Origin: Leptospira sp. 96542
GTDB lineage: Bacteria > Spirochaetota > Leptospiria > Leptospirales > Leptospiraceae
Direction of reading: 5' to 3'
NCBI GenBank assembly: GCA_029310945.1
Contig: JARJFC010000020.1
Location: 1-64,000 of the forward strand
Length of the DNA stretch: 64,000 bases
Shown here: positions 26,639 through 34,728 of the stretch, piece by piece
Numbering within the stretch: position 1 is the stretch's first letter
How the letters are laid out: each line of letters opens with the position of its first letter
The notes under the pieces: model-generated
Seen by the model: only the letters and a program-made list of their open reading frames with translations
Told to the model about the DNA's origin: nothing
The model's database searches: none
Translations under genes and position numbers: made by a program

Positions 26639-28112
26639 ATACCTTGCCCAATTGGAAACCAACCCATTGGTGTTGTTGTGGTAAACCATTCGCCGATTGA
26701 AAGTCTATACTTTGGAAATTGTAATTGATGGAAACCAAAAACCCCGATTCAGATACAGAAACAAATCCTGCGCGGAAAAATCCAACGGCTCGTTTTAGAT
26801 CCGTGACGTAAGTTTTATTTTCTCTGTATTCCAAGTCCTCCCGGAGCAGTTCTAAAAATATTTCTCTTTGCCTCGGATCCAAAATGAACTGTGATAAAAG
26901 TTCATAAGAAAGATACCTTGCAACTGCAGGCAATCGTCCTCCTTCTGGACGGAATAATGAGTAAATTGCCACCAAACGTGCATCTTGTGGAAGTGAGTCC
27001 CATTGGTCTACGACAGATTTCATTAAAAATAGTTTCAGATTTTTTTCTACATCTTCCGCACCGTTGAAGATATTATTAAACAATAAATAATTGAGCCCGA
27101 TGTCATACGGGTTTGAGGTTCCAGAAACCAAAAATTGGTTAAAAATGAGAAACCGTTGGAACGAATTTTTACCATTGTCTTCGGCAAGGGCTCGGTATAA
27201 AACTTCTCTTTGCCCAAGTTCGGGTGAAGGGTTCGCAAGTAAATTGTCTATATTGCTAAATGCTGCATTCCGGTTTATATTTTTGTATGTGCTATCCGAT
27301 CCAATTTGTCCTTGTAAGGTGGCGTTGTACACCTGAAAGGTGCCACCAGGATTGATATAAAAATACCAATAACCCTTGCCTGGTATTTGTAAAATGGGAG
27401 AACCTGGTTGCAATACAGCAGTGCCTGGTCCTGGGGTAGAATCGACATTTCCCAAACGGAATATCAATCCAAAAGAAAAATCAGTTTGTACATTGCCCAG
27501 GTTTAAGTTGTATTGGGTTCCAAAAAACCTGTGGTGGAATTTACGAAGATCGGTTTTGATTGCGCCCGAATACGAATCGGGGATTTGTGTATCCCAACCT
27601 TGGGGAGTTGGTGAACCGATGTAGTTGTGGAATTTTTTTTGGGCAGATTTTCCTCCCACAGAGGGACCAATCATTCCCATTTCAAACTCAGTTGTGATGG
27701 CAGAGTTCTCTGTCCAAGTTGTGAGTGAATGGCTCAAATAGGCACGACTCGAATAGGGTCTATCTCCGAACGAAATATCCGCCTTTGAAATGTTTGTTGG
27801 TGTGTAAAACTCTTGTCCAAGGGAAAGGCCAACCAAATAATTTGTGGTAGGGTCTTGTTTGACAAAAAGCCCATTCCACCCACCCAATAGGTAACGTGTT
27901 GGGTTTTTTTCGCCAGCCGTCATATGGAATTCGAGCCTGGCGCCGTTGGTATAATAACGATCAGAAAACCCACCGAAGGCATCGTTTTCAGAAAGGAATC
28001 GGATTTGGTATTGGTCTTTGACTCGTTCATCGTAGGAGTCTTCTGCTGGTTGAGCACGAAGCCCTATCAGAAAAGCAAAAAAAAGAAACGTTGTAAAAAT
28101 AGAAAACTTCAT
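26634..28112 (-). CDS. LpxR/DUF2219-family outer-membrane protein, extended
   Basis: About 492 residues with signal peptide ending GLRAQ. The lipid A 3'-O-deacylase (LpxR) hallmarks are present: FLSENDAFGG with the catalytic Asn-Asp, DRYYTNG, GLSLGQEFYTP, FGDRPYSSRAYL, GPSVGG and FHNYIGSPTPQGWDTQ with the catalytic-type His. LpxR is normally about 320 residues. Here an extra helical region at about 290-440 (YSLFRPEGGRLPAVARYLSY, LLREDLEYRENK) is inserted before the last beta-strands. GGAGG directly before ATG 28112 decides the start over an upstream TTG. It likely trims acyl chains of leptospiral lipid A, but the insertion makes the substrate uncertain. Confidence 0.82.
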   Translation of the reverse strand: MKFSIFTTFLFFAFLIGLRAQPAEDSYDERVKDQYQIRFLSENDAFGGFSDRYYTNGARLEFHMTAGEKNPTRYLLGGWNGLFVKQDPTTNYLVGLSLGQEFYTPTNISKADISFGDRPYSSRAYLSHSLTTWTENSAITTEFEMGMIGPSVGGKSAQKKFHNYIGSPTPQGWDTQIPDSYSGAIKTDLRKFHHRFFGTQYNLNLGNVQTDFSFGLIFRLGNVDSTPGPGTAVLQPGSPILQIPGKGYWYFYINPGGTFQVYNATLQGQIGSDSTYKNINRNAAFSNIDNLLANPSPELGQREVLYRALAEDNGKNSFQRFLIFNQFLVSGTSNPYDIGLNYLLFNNIFNGAEDVEKNLKLFLMKSVVDQWDSLPQDARLVAIYSLFRPEGGRLPAVARYLSYELLSQFILDPRQREIFLELLREDLEYRENKTYVTDLKRAVGFFRAGFVSVSESGFLVSINYNFQSIDFQSANGLPQQHQWVGFQLGKVF

Positions 28113-28201
28113 ACCCCTCCAAATTCTTTTGCGTAAGAAGGACAATTTGGTTTAACTCGCCCTCTTTGGGTCAAAATTACAGAACGGGTAAATTGTTGGG
28201 A

Positions 28202-28235
28202 TTCGAAATTAGAATTCTATTGAGTAGATTTCGAA
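28202..28235 (-). terminator. Possible hairpin after SDR/aldolase operon
   Basis: TTCGAAAT and ATTTCGAA form 8-bp arms around an 18-nt loop just after the SDR stop. No T-run follows on the minus strand, so support is weak. Confidence 0.35.
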
Positions 28236-28242
28236 AAAGAGA

Positions 28243-29025
28243 TTAGTATTCTTTGGCGGCTTCCGAGAGTAAAATTTTTGTGCGAATCCAATTGGGTAAA
28301 ATTCTCCCTAACCGAACGGCGAAGGCTGTGGCAAAGGGAAACCTGTTTTCATACACTTCCGATTGGATACCTTTCAGAATGTAATCCACAGCTTTTTCTT
28401 CCGAAATTTCGCCTGGGGCAGGGACACCATCATTTTTGACGGCTTCGGTTGCCACAAACCCTGGGTGGATGGTTTGGATCCGAATTTGGTTGTAGCCAAA
28501 GTGTTTGAGTTCCATTCGGGCCGTTTCTAAAAATACCCTGGCAGCCGCTTTGGAAGCAGTGTAGTCGCCCTGCATAGGAATTCCAAAATAAGTTGCCAAA
28601 GAATTTACATGACAAACCATAGAAGGAGTTTTTTGCGTTTTTAACGCCTGTAAGATGGGAACAAAAAAATTGACCATACTATCATAATTTGTTCGCATCA
28701 CAAATAAAAATTGTTCTCTCGTATTTTTAATCGTATTGGATGAAGGACCAATCCCTACATTCAAAATGGCAATGTCGATCTTTCCGAATTTGGTTAGAGT
28801 TTCCTTTACAACTAAGTCCGCGTGACTTGAGATTGTCGCATCCCCCACAAAACACAAACATTCACTGCCTCTGGATTCAATTTCAGTTTTGAGATTATGT
28901 AATAGATCTGACCTTCTTGCCGTAACAACGATTTGGTTTTGATGTTCGGAAAGTTTAAGTGCAAGTGTACGACCTATGCCCGACGAAGCACCAGTGATGA
29001 TGATAGTTTTATTTTTGTATTCCAT
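28243..29025 (-). CDS. Short-chain dehydrogenase/reductase
   Basis: A 260-residue classical SDR: cofactor loop TGASSGIGRTLA, NVG in place of NNAG (LNVGIGPS), catalytic Ser in NSLATYFG and the YTASK Tyr-Lys pair. The acidic or basic residue after the second strand is Arg-Arg (TARRSD), which favours NADPH. The pattern resembles 3-ketosphinganine-reductase-like and fatty-acyl-linked SDRs, but the substrate cannot be read from sequence. It is the last gene of a three-gene minus-strand unit with two class II aldolase-like genes and faces a TetR gene; the ceramidase beyond that makes lipid metabolism attractive. Confidence 0.85.
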   Translation of the reverse strand: MEYKNKTIIITGASSGIGRTLALKLSEHQNQIVVTARRSDLLHNLKTEIESRGSECLCFVGDATISSHADLVVKETLTKFGKIDIAILNVGIGPSSNTIKNTREQFLFVMRTNYDSMVNFFVPILQALKTQKTPSMVCHVNSLATYFGIPMQGDYTASKAAARVFLETARMELKHFGYNQIRIQTIHPGFVATEAVKNDGVPAPGEISEEKAVDYILKGIQSEVYENRFPFATAFAVRLGRILPNWIRTKILLSEAAKEY

Positions 29026-29052
29026 AAGATCAATTGAACTTCGAAAACCAGA

Positions 29053-29784
29053 TCAGTAAGCCTTAAAACCAGTGGGAGTTTCGCCTCGTTCGTAGGATTC
29101 CCTCGCACGGCGTTCGTCTTTTAAAAGGCGATTTTTTGCTATGAAACGAACAAACCATGGGATTCGCCTGATTTCTCCACCAGTGGCAAAAGCCAGGAGA
29201 TAGGCCTTACTGCATTTTTCTATGAGTTCACAATTATAAATGGCTTTTTCCCTTGTTACACTTGTAACAACCACTCCATCTCCTTCTAAAAATCCGTTGG
29301 CACCGCTGAGGAGCACTGAATTTGGCAGAACCGATCCATCAAACGTCCGTTCTAGGGGAAGTATAGGTGCGCCCAATTGACGGCATTGTTCGTCAAACAC
29401 AAGTGGAAGGGGATTTTTAAGTGTTTTCAGTAGCGATCCCCAAGGTGATTGGAAAACAGCAATGGCACCAATGTCTGGTCGGTGTTTGTACATACTTGCA
29501 TGGAAACAAATGGTTTTTCTGCGTTCGTCATCGATAGAATCCAAATCTAATGATTCCAAAGGATTTAAAATAGGAAACTCTTTGGTTTTGATTTTCGAAG
29601 TTTTACCTTCTTTTTTGTCCATTAGTAAAAATGAATGTTTACCAGGAAGGCGAAACGATAGGCTGGCCTCTTTGTTTTGCAAAAGACCTTTGGCTTCGAG
29701 CCGGTTCCATAAATTTCTGAGGTCATCTTTATCTTTGTCCAATTTGGCGATGGGTTGTTTTTTGAGTGCAGTTGAAGATTTCAT
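29053..29784 (-). CDS. Degenerate class II aldolase-like protein
   Basis: A 243-residue class II aldolase/adducin-fold protein. The HASMYKHRPDIGAIAVFQSPWG segment aligns with the E.H..F..RPD...HTH region of its neighbour at 29825-30478, but the zinc-binding His-x-His is replaced by Phe-Gln-Ser, and the later Asn-His-Gly is replaced by ANG (LSGANGFLEGDGVV). Metal-dependent aldol cleavage is therefore unlikely; it may be a structural or regulatory partner of the intact neighbour. It has an N-terminal basic extension. It lies 27 bases before the SDR gene and 40 bases behind the intact aldolase gene. Confidence 0.72.
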   Translation of the reverse strand: MKSSTALKKQPIAKLDKDKDDLRNLWNRLEAKGLLQNKEASLSFRLPGKHSFLLMDKKEGKTSKIKTKEFPILNPLESLDLDSIDDERRKTICFHASMYKHRPDIGAIAVFQSPWGSLLKTLKNPLPLVFDEQCRQLGAPILPLERTFDGSVLPNSVLLSGANGFLEGDGVVVTSVTREKAIYNCELIEKCSKAYLLAFATGGEIRRIPWFVRFIAKNRLLKDERRARESYERGETPTGFKAY

Positions 29785-29824
29785 ATGAATGTATCCATCC
29801 TTCTTTGTTTCATTTCAGAGTTCA

Positions 29825-30478
29825 TCAGTGGTTTGCGAGAACAGTTAGTGACATTTCCAAAATTTCTGGCGCAGGTCTGTTTGTATTTGAGGCAATCCTT
29901 TTGCGAAGGTAATCTTTGGATTCTTCCTCAGCCATTTGTACGTTTTGGATCGCTTCTGCGAGTGAATTTGCGCCAGCCACCAAACCATGATTACGTAGTA
30001 AATATCCATTTGTATCTTGGGTGACACGTTTTTTGAAAGCATTAACCAAAAAAGATGTTCCCGAAGGAGCGTAGGAAACAATGCGTAAACTTTTTCCCAG
30101 TCGTTTTTTTGCTAATTCGGATTGTAAGGGTATGTCGATTCCAAGAAGGGTCGCCGCACTGGCAATGGGTTGGTGGGTGTGGAGGCTCACTTTGAGGTCT
30201 GGGCGTTTCAGAAAAAAACTAGCATGGAGACCACTTTCAGTTGTTGGTTCTTTTTCACCTGACAACTGTTTTAGATCTTTAATTTGCAAAATGCAGATGT
30301 CTTCTGGTTTCATTTGGTAATAATCGGAGGCAGAAGGTGTTACGGCCATCCGTTCTTCGTCCAAACGAACGGCTAGGTTTCCACCCACTCCAGCAAGGAA
30401 ACCTATGTCGGCCAATTTGATGCATGCGGTTACCATGGCCTCACTCACTTCTTTTGTTTTTTTATCCATCCCATTCAC
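29825..30478 (-). CDS. Class II aldolase (fuculose-phosphate aldolase family)
   Basis: A 217-residue zinc-dependent aldolase/adducin-family enzyme. GVGGNLAVRL provides the phosphate-binding loop. Glu81 lies in TTESGLHASF. His100 and His102 in SLHTHQP and His164 in RNHGLVAG are the expected Zn ligands. Family members cleave sugar phosphates or dehydrate methylthioribulose phosphate; which substrate applies here is unknown. The start could also be the internal ATG giving MDKKTKEVSE. It heads the minus-strand operon and diverges from a TetR gene 146 bases away, across a perfect palindrome. Confidence 0.85.
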   Translation of the reverse strand: MNGMDKKTKEVSEAMVTACIKLADIGFLAGVGGNLAVRLDEERMAVTPSASDYYQMKPEDICILQIKDLKQLSGEKEPTTESGLHASFFLKRPDLKVSLHTHQPIASAATLLGIDIPLQSELAKKRLGKSLRIVSYAPSGTSFLVNAFKKRVTQDTNGYLLRNHGLVAGANSLAEAIQNVQMAEEESKDYLRKRIASNTNRPAPEILEMSLTVLANH

Positions 30479-30508
30479 TCCTTCGGAATTTCCTCATACC
30501 AGAAGAAA

Positions 30509-30526
30509 ACTCGGCAAATGCCGAGT
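30509..30526. promoter_or_regulatory. Perfect 18-bp palindrome, candidate TetR operator
   Basis: ACTCGGCAAATGCCGAGT is perfectly self-complementary around AA/TT-type centre (arms ACTCGGCA and TGCCGAGT). It lies in the intergenic region between the divergent aldolase operon and the TetR gene, the classic place for an autoregulatory operator. Confidence 0.6.
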
Positions 30527-30624
30527 CAATTTTACCTTGTTTTCTTGGTTTGTCCACATGTTTTCCGTATTGGCAAAGTTTTTGGGCTTGAACCTTGGCG
30601 TTTTTTCGGATTCTTTCGGAAGGG

Positions 30625-31266
30625 ATGCGTAAAATTCGTTCGGAAACTCCGTCAGGGAGGGAGAGGCGAGCTGCCTTAGTCCAAGCTCTGCGAGAGTTAC
30701 TCCGTAAAAATACCCCAGAATCTTTGACCTTTGCCCAGATTTGTGAACACGCCGATATTCCCCGGGCATCGGCCTACCATTTTTATCCGAATATGGGAGC
30801 ATTGTACTTAGGTCTCCGCCAGGTACACTCCGAAATTCTAGTCACTCGTTTGTCGCAAGTTAGCATTTCCCACTTCCAAAATTGGCAAGATTACGTGCAT
30901 TTTTTGGCAGAAGAAGCTGCCAAAGTGGTTCGGGAGGACATTGCTCTGATGCGGGTTGTTTATGGAGTTCGCAATGAGGAAACCATGCATGTGGGAAAGG
31001 ATTTGGATTCTCAAATTGCCAAAATGGCTTTGCAACAGGTGGAGGCTCGGTTTGCCCTTCCACCATGGACGGATGCACAAAGGAAGGTGGGCATTGCAGT
31101 GGCTCTCATTGATTCGGTCTTTCGGTATGCCTACCGAGAGGAAGGGGAAATTTCAGAAGGAATCGTCAAGGAAGCGGGTAGGGCGGCTGTTGCCTATTTG
31201 CGTTGTTACCTACCAGAATTTGCCGAGCCCAAACCTGTGGAAAGTTTAGCAACGGGAACTGTTTAA
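30625..31266 (+). CDS. TetR/AcrR-family transcriptional regulator
   Basis: About 213 residues. The N-terminal helix-turn-helix lies at about 10-55 (FAQICEHADIPRASAYHFYP), followed by an all-helical ligand domain. It is paralogous to the TetR protein at 26-694 along most of its length. ATG 30625 follows GGAAGGG closely; an in-frame TTG at 30595 would add ten residues. It diverges from the class II aldolase/SDR operon, with the palindrome at 30509-30526 between, so it probably represses that operon and perhaps the ceramidase gene that follows 70 bases downstream after a terminator. The ligand is unknown. Confidence 0.87.
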   Translation: MRKIRSETPSGRERRAALVQALRELLRKNTPESLTFAQICEHADIPRASAYHFYPNMGALYLGLRQVHSEILVTRLSQVSISHFQNWQDYVHFLAEEAAKVVREDIALMRVVYGVRNEETMHVGKDLDSQIAKMALQQVEARFALPPWTDAQRKVGIAVALIDSVFRYAYREEGEISEGIVKEAGRAAVAYLRCYLPEFAEPKPVESLATGTV

Positions 31267-31270
31267 TAAT

Positions 31271-31292
31271 TCGGCATTCGCCGACTTTTTTT
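31271..31292 (+). terminator. Intrinsic terminator after TetR gene
   Basis: TCGGC/GCCGA stem with loop ATTC is followed directly by CTTTTTTT, the classical Rho-independent form, four bases after the TetR stop. Confidence 0.75.
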
Positions 31293-31336
31293 AAAATTTG
31301 GCGTGCAAAACTTTCTCTCTGTGGTAGAAAGTTCTT

Positions 31337-33337
31337 ATGAAAAGCCCCATCCTTTTTTTTGTTAGTTTTTTGGTTTCTCTCCCCCTACTTGCTCAATCTG
31401 TTGCAAATTATGATGCTGGTATGTCAAAAGTAGATATCACGGGACCTCCTGTTGGTGTCATGTTTTGGGGTTATGCGCAGCCAGAACAAACGGGACAGGG
31501 GATCCACACTCGGCAGTTTGTTCGTTCTCTGGTTCTAAAGGACAAAAAAAACGGCAATCTCTTAGCATATGCGACGGCCGAAGTGGGTGGCATCCCATTT
31601 GAGATCCAAAGGGATGTGGTGGCACGGCTCCAAAAGGAAGTGAATCCCAATTTCCATTATGCCAATGTTCTCCTCAATGCTTCGCATACGCATAGTGGAC
31701 CTGCCGGGTATTTTCATTATTCCGAATTTTCTTTGTATTCTACAAACTTTTTCCCCGGCCTATACAATGTGATAGTGGATGGCATAGTCAAGTCCATCAA
31801 ACAGTCGTATGATGGAATGGCAGCTTCTGAAATTTTACTAGGAAAAACAAAGGTGGTATCAGGAGGAGTCAATCGGAGTTTGGTCGCTTACGAAGAAAAC
31901 CCTGATGAAGAACGAAAAAAATATTCTGATAATGTGGATACAGACATGATCCAGATTACGGTTAAACAAAATGATAAAATCATCGGTTTTGTAAATTGGT
32001 ATGGAATCCATCCCACAAATATTACTTTTGACAATCGTTTGATTTCCACAGACAATAAGGGTGTGGCTTCACTTCTTTCAGAGGCACTTGCGGCCAAAGA
32101 AGGAAATCCAAATTTTGTGGCAATATATGCGCAAGCGAATGAAGGGGATGTAACTCCAAATTTAAATCTAAACAATACAGGTCCAGGCAAAGATATGTAT
32201 GAAAGCGCATACATCCTCGGCGAACGCCAGTTTAATGCTGCTACTTCTATCTTAAAATCTGAAGGTAAACCACTAGGTGAAGGGTTAAAATTCACACAAC
32301 GATTTATCAATATGGGAAATACTAAAGTGTCTGCGAAATTCACAGGCACTGGTAAAGACGAAACAACCTGTTTATCTGCGTATGGGTATGCTTTGGCTGC
32401 TGGTTCCACAGAAGAAGGCGGAGGACATTTTTTGTTCCATGAGGGTATGACTGACAAAGATAGAAAGTTTTATATCGACTTTTTGGCCCGGATGATGTTA
32501 CAAGCTCCATCGGAAGAATTACAAAAATGCCAAGCTCCTAAGGCTGTACTTTTTCCAATGGGCGAAACTAAACCTATCCCCAGTTTGCCGCAGATTCTTC
32601 CTTATGGAATTGTGACCATTGGAGAATTAGGAATTTTAGTGACTCCGCATGAAGTCACCACCATGTCTAGCCGTAGGTTGAAACAAACGGTAAGACAACA
32701 CTTAGGTGGTGCACAATCTGAATTTGTTTTGTCTGGTTTGACTAATGATTTTTCTGGATATATCACTACCAATGAAGAGTATCGTATCCAACAGTATGAA
32801 GGTGGTCACACATTGCATGGGCCACATAGTTTGGCTGCCTTAAGACAGGAGTTTGATGGTATGGCAGAAGAATTGGCTAAGGATAAACCAAAAAAAACGC
32901 AAAACTTGGAGCCTATGGATCTTTCTAAAATTGTAAAACACAAACCTTTACCAGAAATCAAATCTAAATCCAAACCCAAAGGGAAGGTGTTAACAGAAAA
33001 TAAATCGAATTACCAATTGGGCGAAACGGTAAACTGCAGAGTGGGTTCCTCGCACCCTAATGTTGGTTATCCGAATATTAGTTCTTATTTTGATGTGGAA
33101 ATTTTGGAAAATGAGAGCTGGAAAGTTTATAAAAACGATGGTGATTTATATACAAAGTTCCAATTCAAACCAGGGTTTTTATTTGTATCAGAACCTTCGA
33201 TTTCCATGTTTTGGGAAACGAATACAAACGACAAACCAGGAGAATACCGATTGGTGCATCGTTCAGTTTACCTCGATGAATCGGAGAAAACGATCCCTTA
33301 CGTTGTGGAATGCCCTAGTTTCCGATTGCAGAAATAA
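31337..33337 (+). CDS. Neutral/alkaline ceramidase
   Basis: A 666-residue secreted amidase with signal peptide ending PLLAQS. Neutral ceramidase signatures appear in order: GMSKVDITGPP, FWGYAQPEQTGQGIHTRQF, LNASHTHSGPAGYFHY with zinc-binding His residues, NPDEERKKYSDNVDTDM, and GIHPTNITFDNRLISTDNKG, where Ser of LISTDNKG corresponds to the catalytic nucleophile (LISGDNKG in Pseudomonas), then QANEGDVTPN. A C-terminal immunoglobulin-like domain from about 550 completes the family architecture. It would hydrolyse ceramide to a sphingoid base and fatty acid in the periplasm or outside the cell. It is separately transcribed from the TetR gene upstream. Confidence 0.92.
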   Translation: MKSPILFFVSFLVSLPLLAQSVANYDAGMSKVDITGPPVGVMFWGYAQPEQTGQGIHTRQFVRSLVLKDKKNGNLLAYATAEVGGIPFEIQRDVVARLQKEVNPNFHYANVLLNASHTHSGPAGYFHYSEFSLYSTNFFPGLYNVIVDGIVKSIKQSYDGMAASEILLGKTKVVSGGVNRSLVAYEENPDEERKKYSDNVDTDMIQITVKQNDKIIGFVNWYGIHPTNITFDNRLISTDNKGVASLLSEALAAKEGNPNFVAIYAQANEGDVTPNLNLNNTGPGKDMYESAYILGERQFNAATSILKSEGKPLGEGLKFTQRFINMGNTKVSAKFTGTGKDETTCLSAYGYALAAGSTEEGGGHFLFHEGMTDKDRKFYIDFLARMMLQAPSEELQKCQAPKAVLFPMGETKPIPSLPQILPYGIVTIGELGILVTPHEVTTMSSRRLKQTVRQHLGGAQSEFVLSGLTNDFSGYITTNEEYRIQQYEGGHTLHGPHSLAALRQEFDGMAEELAKDKPKKTQNLEPMDLSKIVKHKPLPEIKSKSKPKGKVLTENKSNYQLGETVNCRVGSSHPNVGYPNISSYFDVEILENESWKVYKNDGDLYTKFQFKPGFLFVSEPSISMFWETNTNDKPGEYRLVHRSVYLDESEKTIPYVVECPSFRLQK

Positions 33338-33633
33338 ATCATTCCCAAATCAACTGGAAAAAAATTCTGTCGGCAACTGTATGAACTTCTCATTGAGTTG
33401 CCGACAAAATAACCAAATATACAATTCGAGGGATTTAGGCGGAGTATGACTTAGCTTTTTCCATTCAAAATTTTTACTCCGAACCCTTTCGGTAATTGTA
33501 CGTAAAAGTTTTATAATAGTCAGTACAATCCGAAATCAAAACTTTAAAAAATTTCCAAATACTAACATAAATTAAAGTCGATTCAGGAAATATATTTTAC
33601 GATCACTCGTATTTCCTCTAAACTTATGTCATT
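33338..33633. other. Intergenic region with one long stem-loop
   Basis: Between the ceramidase and lipoprotein genes I see a perfect 11-bp inverted repeat, TGTCGGCAACT (33368-33378) and AGTTGCCGACA (33396-33406), with a 17-nt loop. No plus-strand T-run follows. It could protect or end the ceramidase mRNA. The remainder is AT-rich and should hold the lipoprotein promoter. Confidence 0.5.
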
Positions 33634-34611
33634 ATGAAGTTTATTACTGTAATCGTTTTTTTCTTTGGTTTGTTCGTGGGTTGTACGAAAAAAAAATCTT
33701 CGGATGATGATTTATTATTATTAACGACTTTGTATTTACTACAACCAACAGACATAGTTTTAGAATTAGGATACCCGGGTTCGGTCAATCAAATCCAACA
33801 TTCTGACTTAGAAGGCAAAACGGCGGGAGCCACAGTGAAAGTGGGTGGAGTCGCAGCAACAGGCGTTTCGCAGGTTTCGTCTAACAGTTTACAGTTTACT
33901 ATGCCCACAGTTTCAGGTATAACTGAAAATTCAAGTGTGGATTTTGTTGTGGAACAAAATGGGGCAGTTGTATTTTCAAACAAGGTAAGGTATCGCCCTT
34001 TAGTGGAATGGCAGGTCAACCAACCACATTCCGTATTGCGGCCAATTGATGGACGTGATAACAAAAGTTTTTTCCAAATCACTGCAACGACCGCTATGCA
34101 TGTGTTTAATACTTTTGGTCATGGTTTTTCAGATTTAGATATTTATTATTTTACTGGTCTCAATGCATCTCCCGTTGCCTTCGCAGAAAAAAGAATGAAT
34201 GGGGCTGAATTCAATAGAGTCTCATTGAATGCAGGCACTGTGTATGTTATGGTCAAACATGTTGGTGGGGGAGGTGGTACCTTCAATTTGCAGGTGGCAA
34301 ACAGTGGAGTGGTGCCTTCCAGTTCCGCCATTTTGCTTCAGTATGATGAGCCTTCCTTATGTTACGATACCATGGGAACAGGACCTGCCACAGGCAACAC
34401 TTGTGCTGTTCTCCAGGCAAATAACATTGCTAATGCTGGCTGGGCACGCACTGGTCGTTGTACCTACCCATCGGACGGTGGGCTAACCACACGCAATTAT
34501 TACTTCAAAAGCGGGATTCCCTCGTTTTCGACTCCGAATGCCGAAAATACTTGCTTGAATCCAGGTAATGGTTCTAGTAACGAAGCCGAGTCTATTTTTA
34601 TAGCAAACTAA
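33634..34611 (+). CDS. Lipoprotein with IPT/TIG-like domain
   Basis: A 325-residue lipoprotein; signal MKFITVIVFFFGLFVGC with Cys17 as lipid anchor, then a basic KKK run. A poly-Asp/Leu stretch follows. Residues about 40-120 (YPGSVNQI, GATVKVGGVAATGVSQVSSN, SVDFVVEQNG) look like an IPT/TIG immunoglobulin-like fold. The C-terminal half is Gly/Asn-rich with Cys residues. This domain order is common in leptospiral surface lipoproteins, but no function can be assigned. The gene stands alone between a hairpin and a strong terminator. Confidence 0.75.
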   Translation: MKFITVIVFFFGLFVGCTKKKSSDDDLLLLTTLYLLQPTDIVLELGYPGSVNQIQHSDLEGKTAGATVKVGGVAATGVSQVSSNSLQFTMPTVSGITENSSVDFVVEQNGAVVFSNKVRYRPLVEWQVNQPHSVLRPIDGRDNKSFFQITATTAMHVFNTFGHGFSDLDIYYFTGLNASPVAFAEKRMNGAEFNRVSLNAGTVYVMVKHVGGGGGTFNLQVANSGVVPSSSAILLQYDEPSLCYDTMGTGPATGNTCAVLQANNIANAGWARTGRCTYPSDGGLTTRNYYFKSGIPSFSTPNAENTCLNPGNGSSNEAESIFIAN

Positions 34612-34661
34612 TTTCTAAGAAGTGGCAATTGGATTCCCACTGATACTATCTCTCATTTGCT

Positions 34662-34694
34662 AAGGGGCTTTTGCTTAAAAACCCCTTGTTCTTT
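34662..34694 (+). terminator. Strong intrinsic terminator
   Basis: AAGGGG and CCCCTT pair, extended inside by TTTT/AAAA around a GCTT loop, and a T-rich tail (GTTCTTTTTT) follows. It ends the lipoprotein transcript before the CzcA-like gene. Confidence 0.82.
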
Positions 34695-34728
34695 TTTCAT
34701 ATTTCCCGCTTCATAGATCATAACATCT

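Noticed and set aside
33368..33406. Classical Rho-independent terminator after the ceramidase gene
   Set aside because: The 11-bp stem is strong, but no T-run follows on the plus strand and there is no minus-strand gene to stop, so it is recorded only as a stem-loop.
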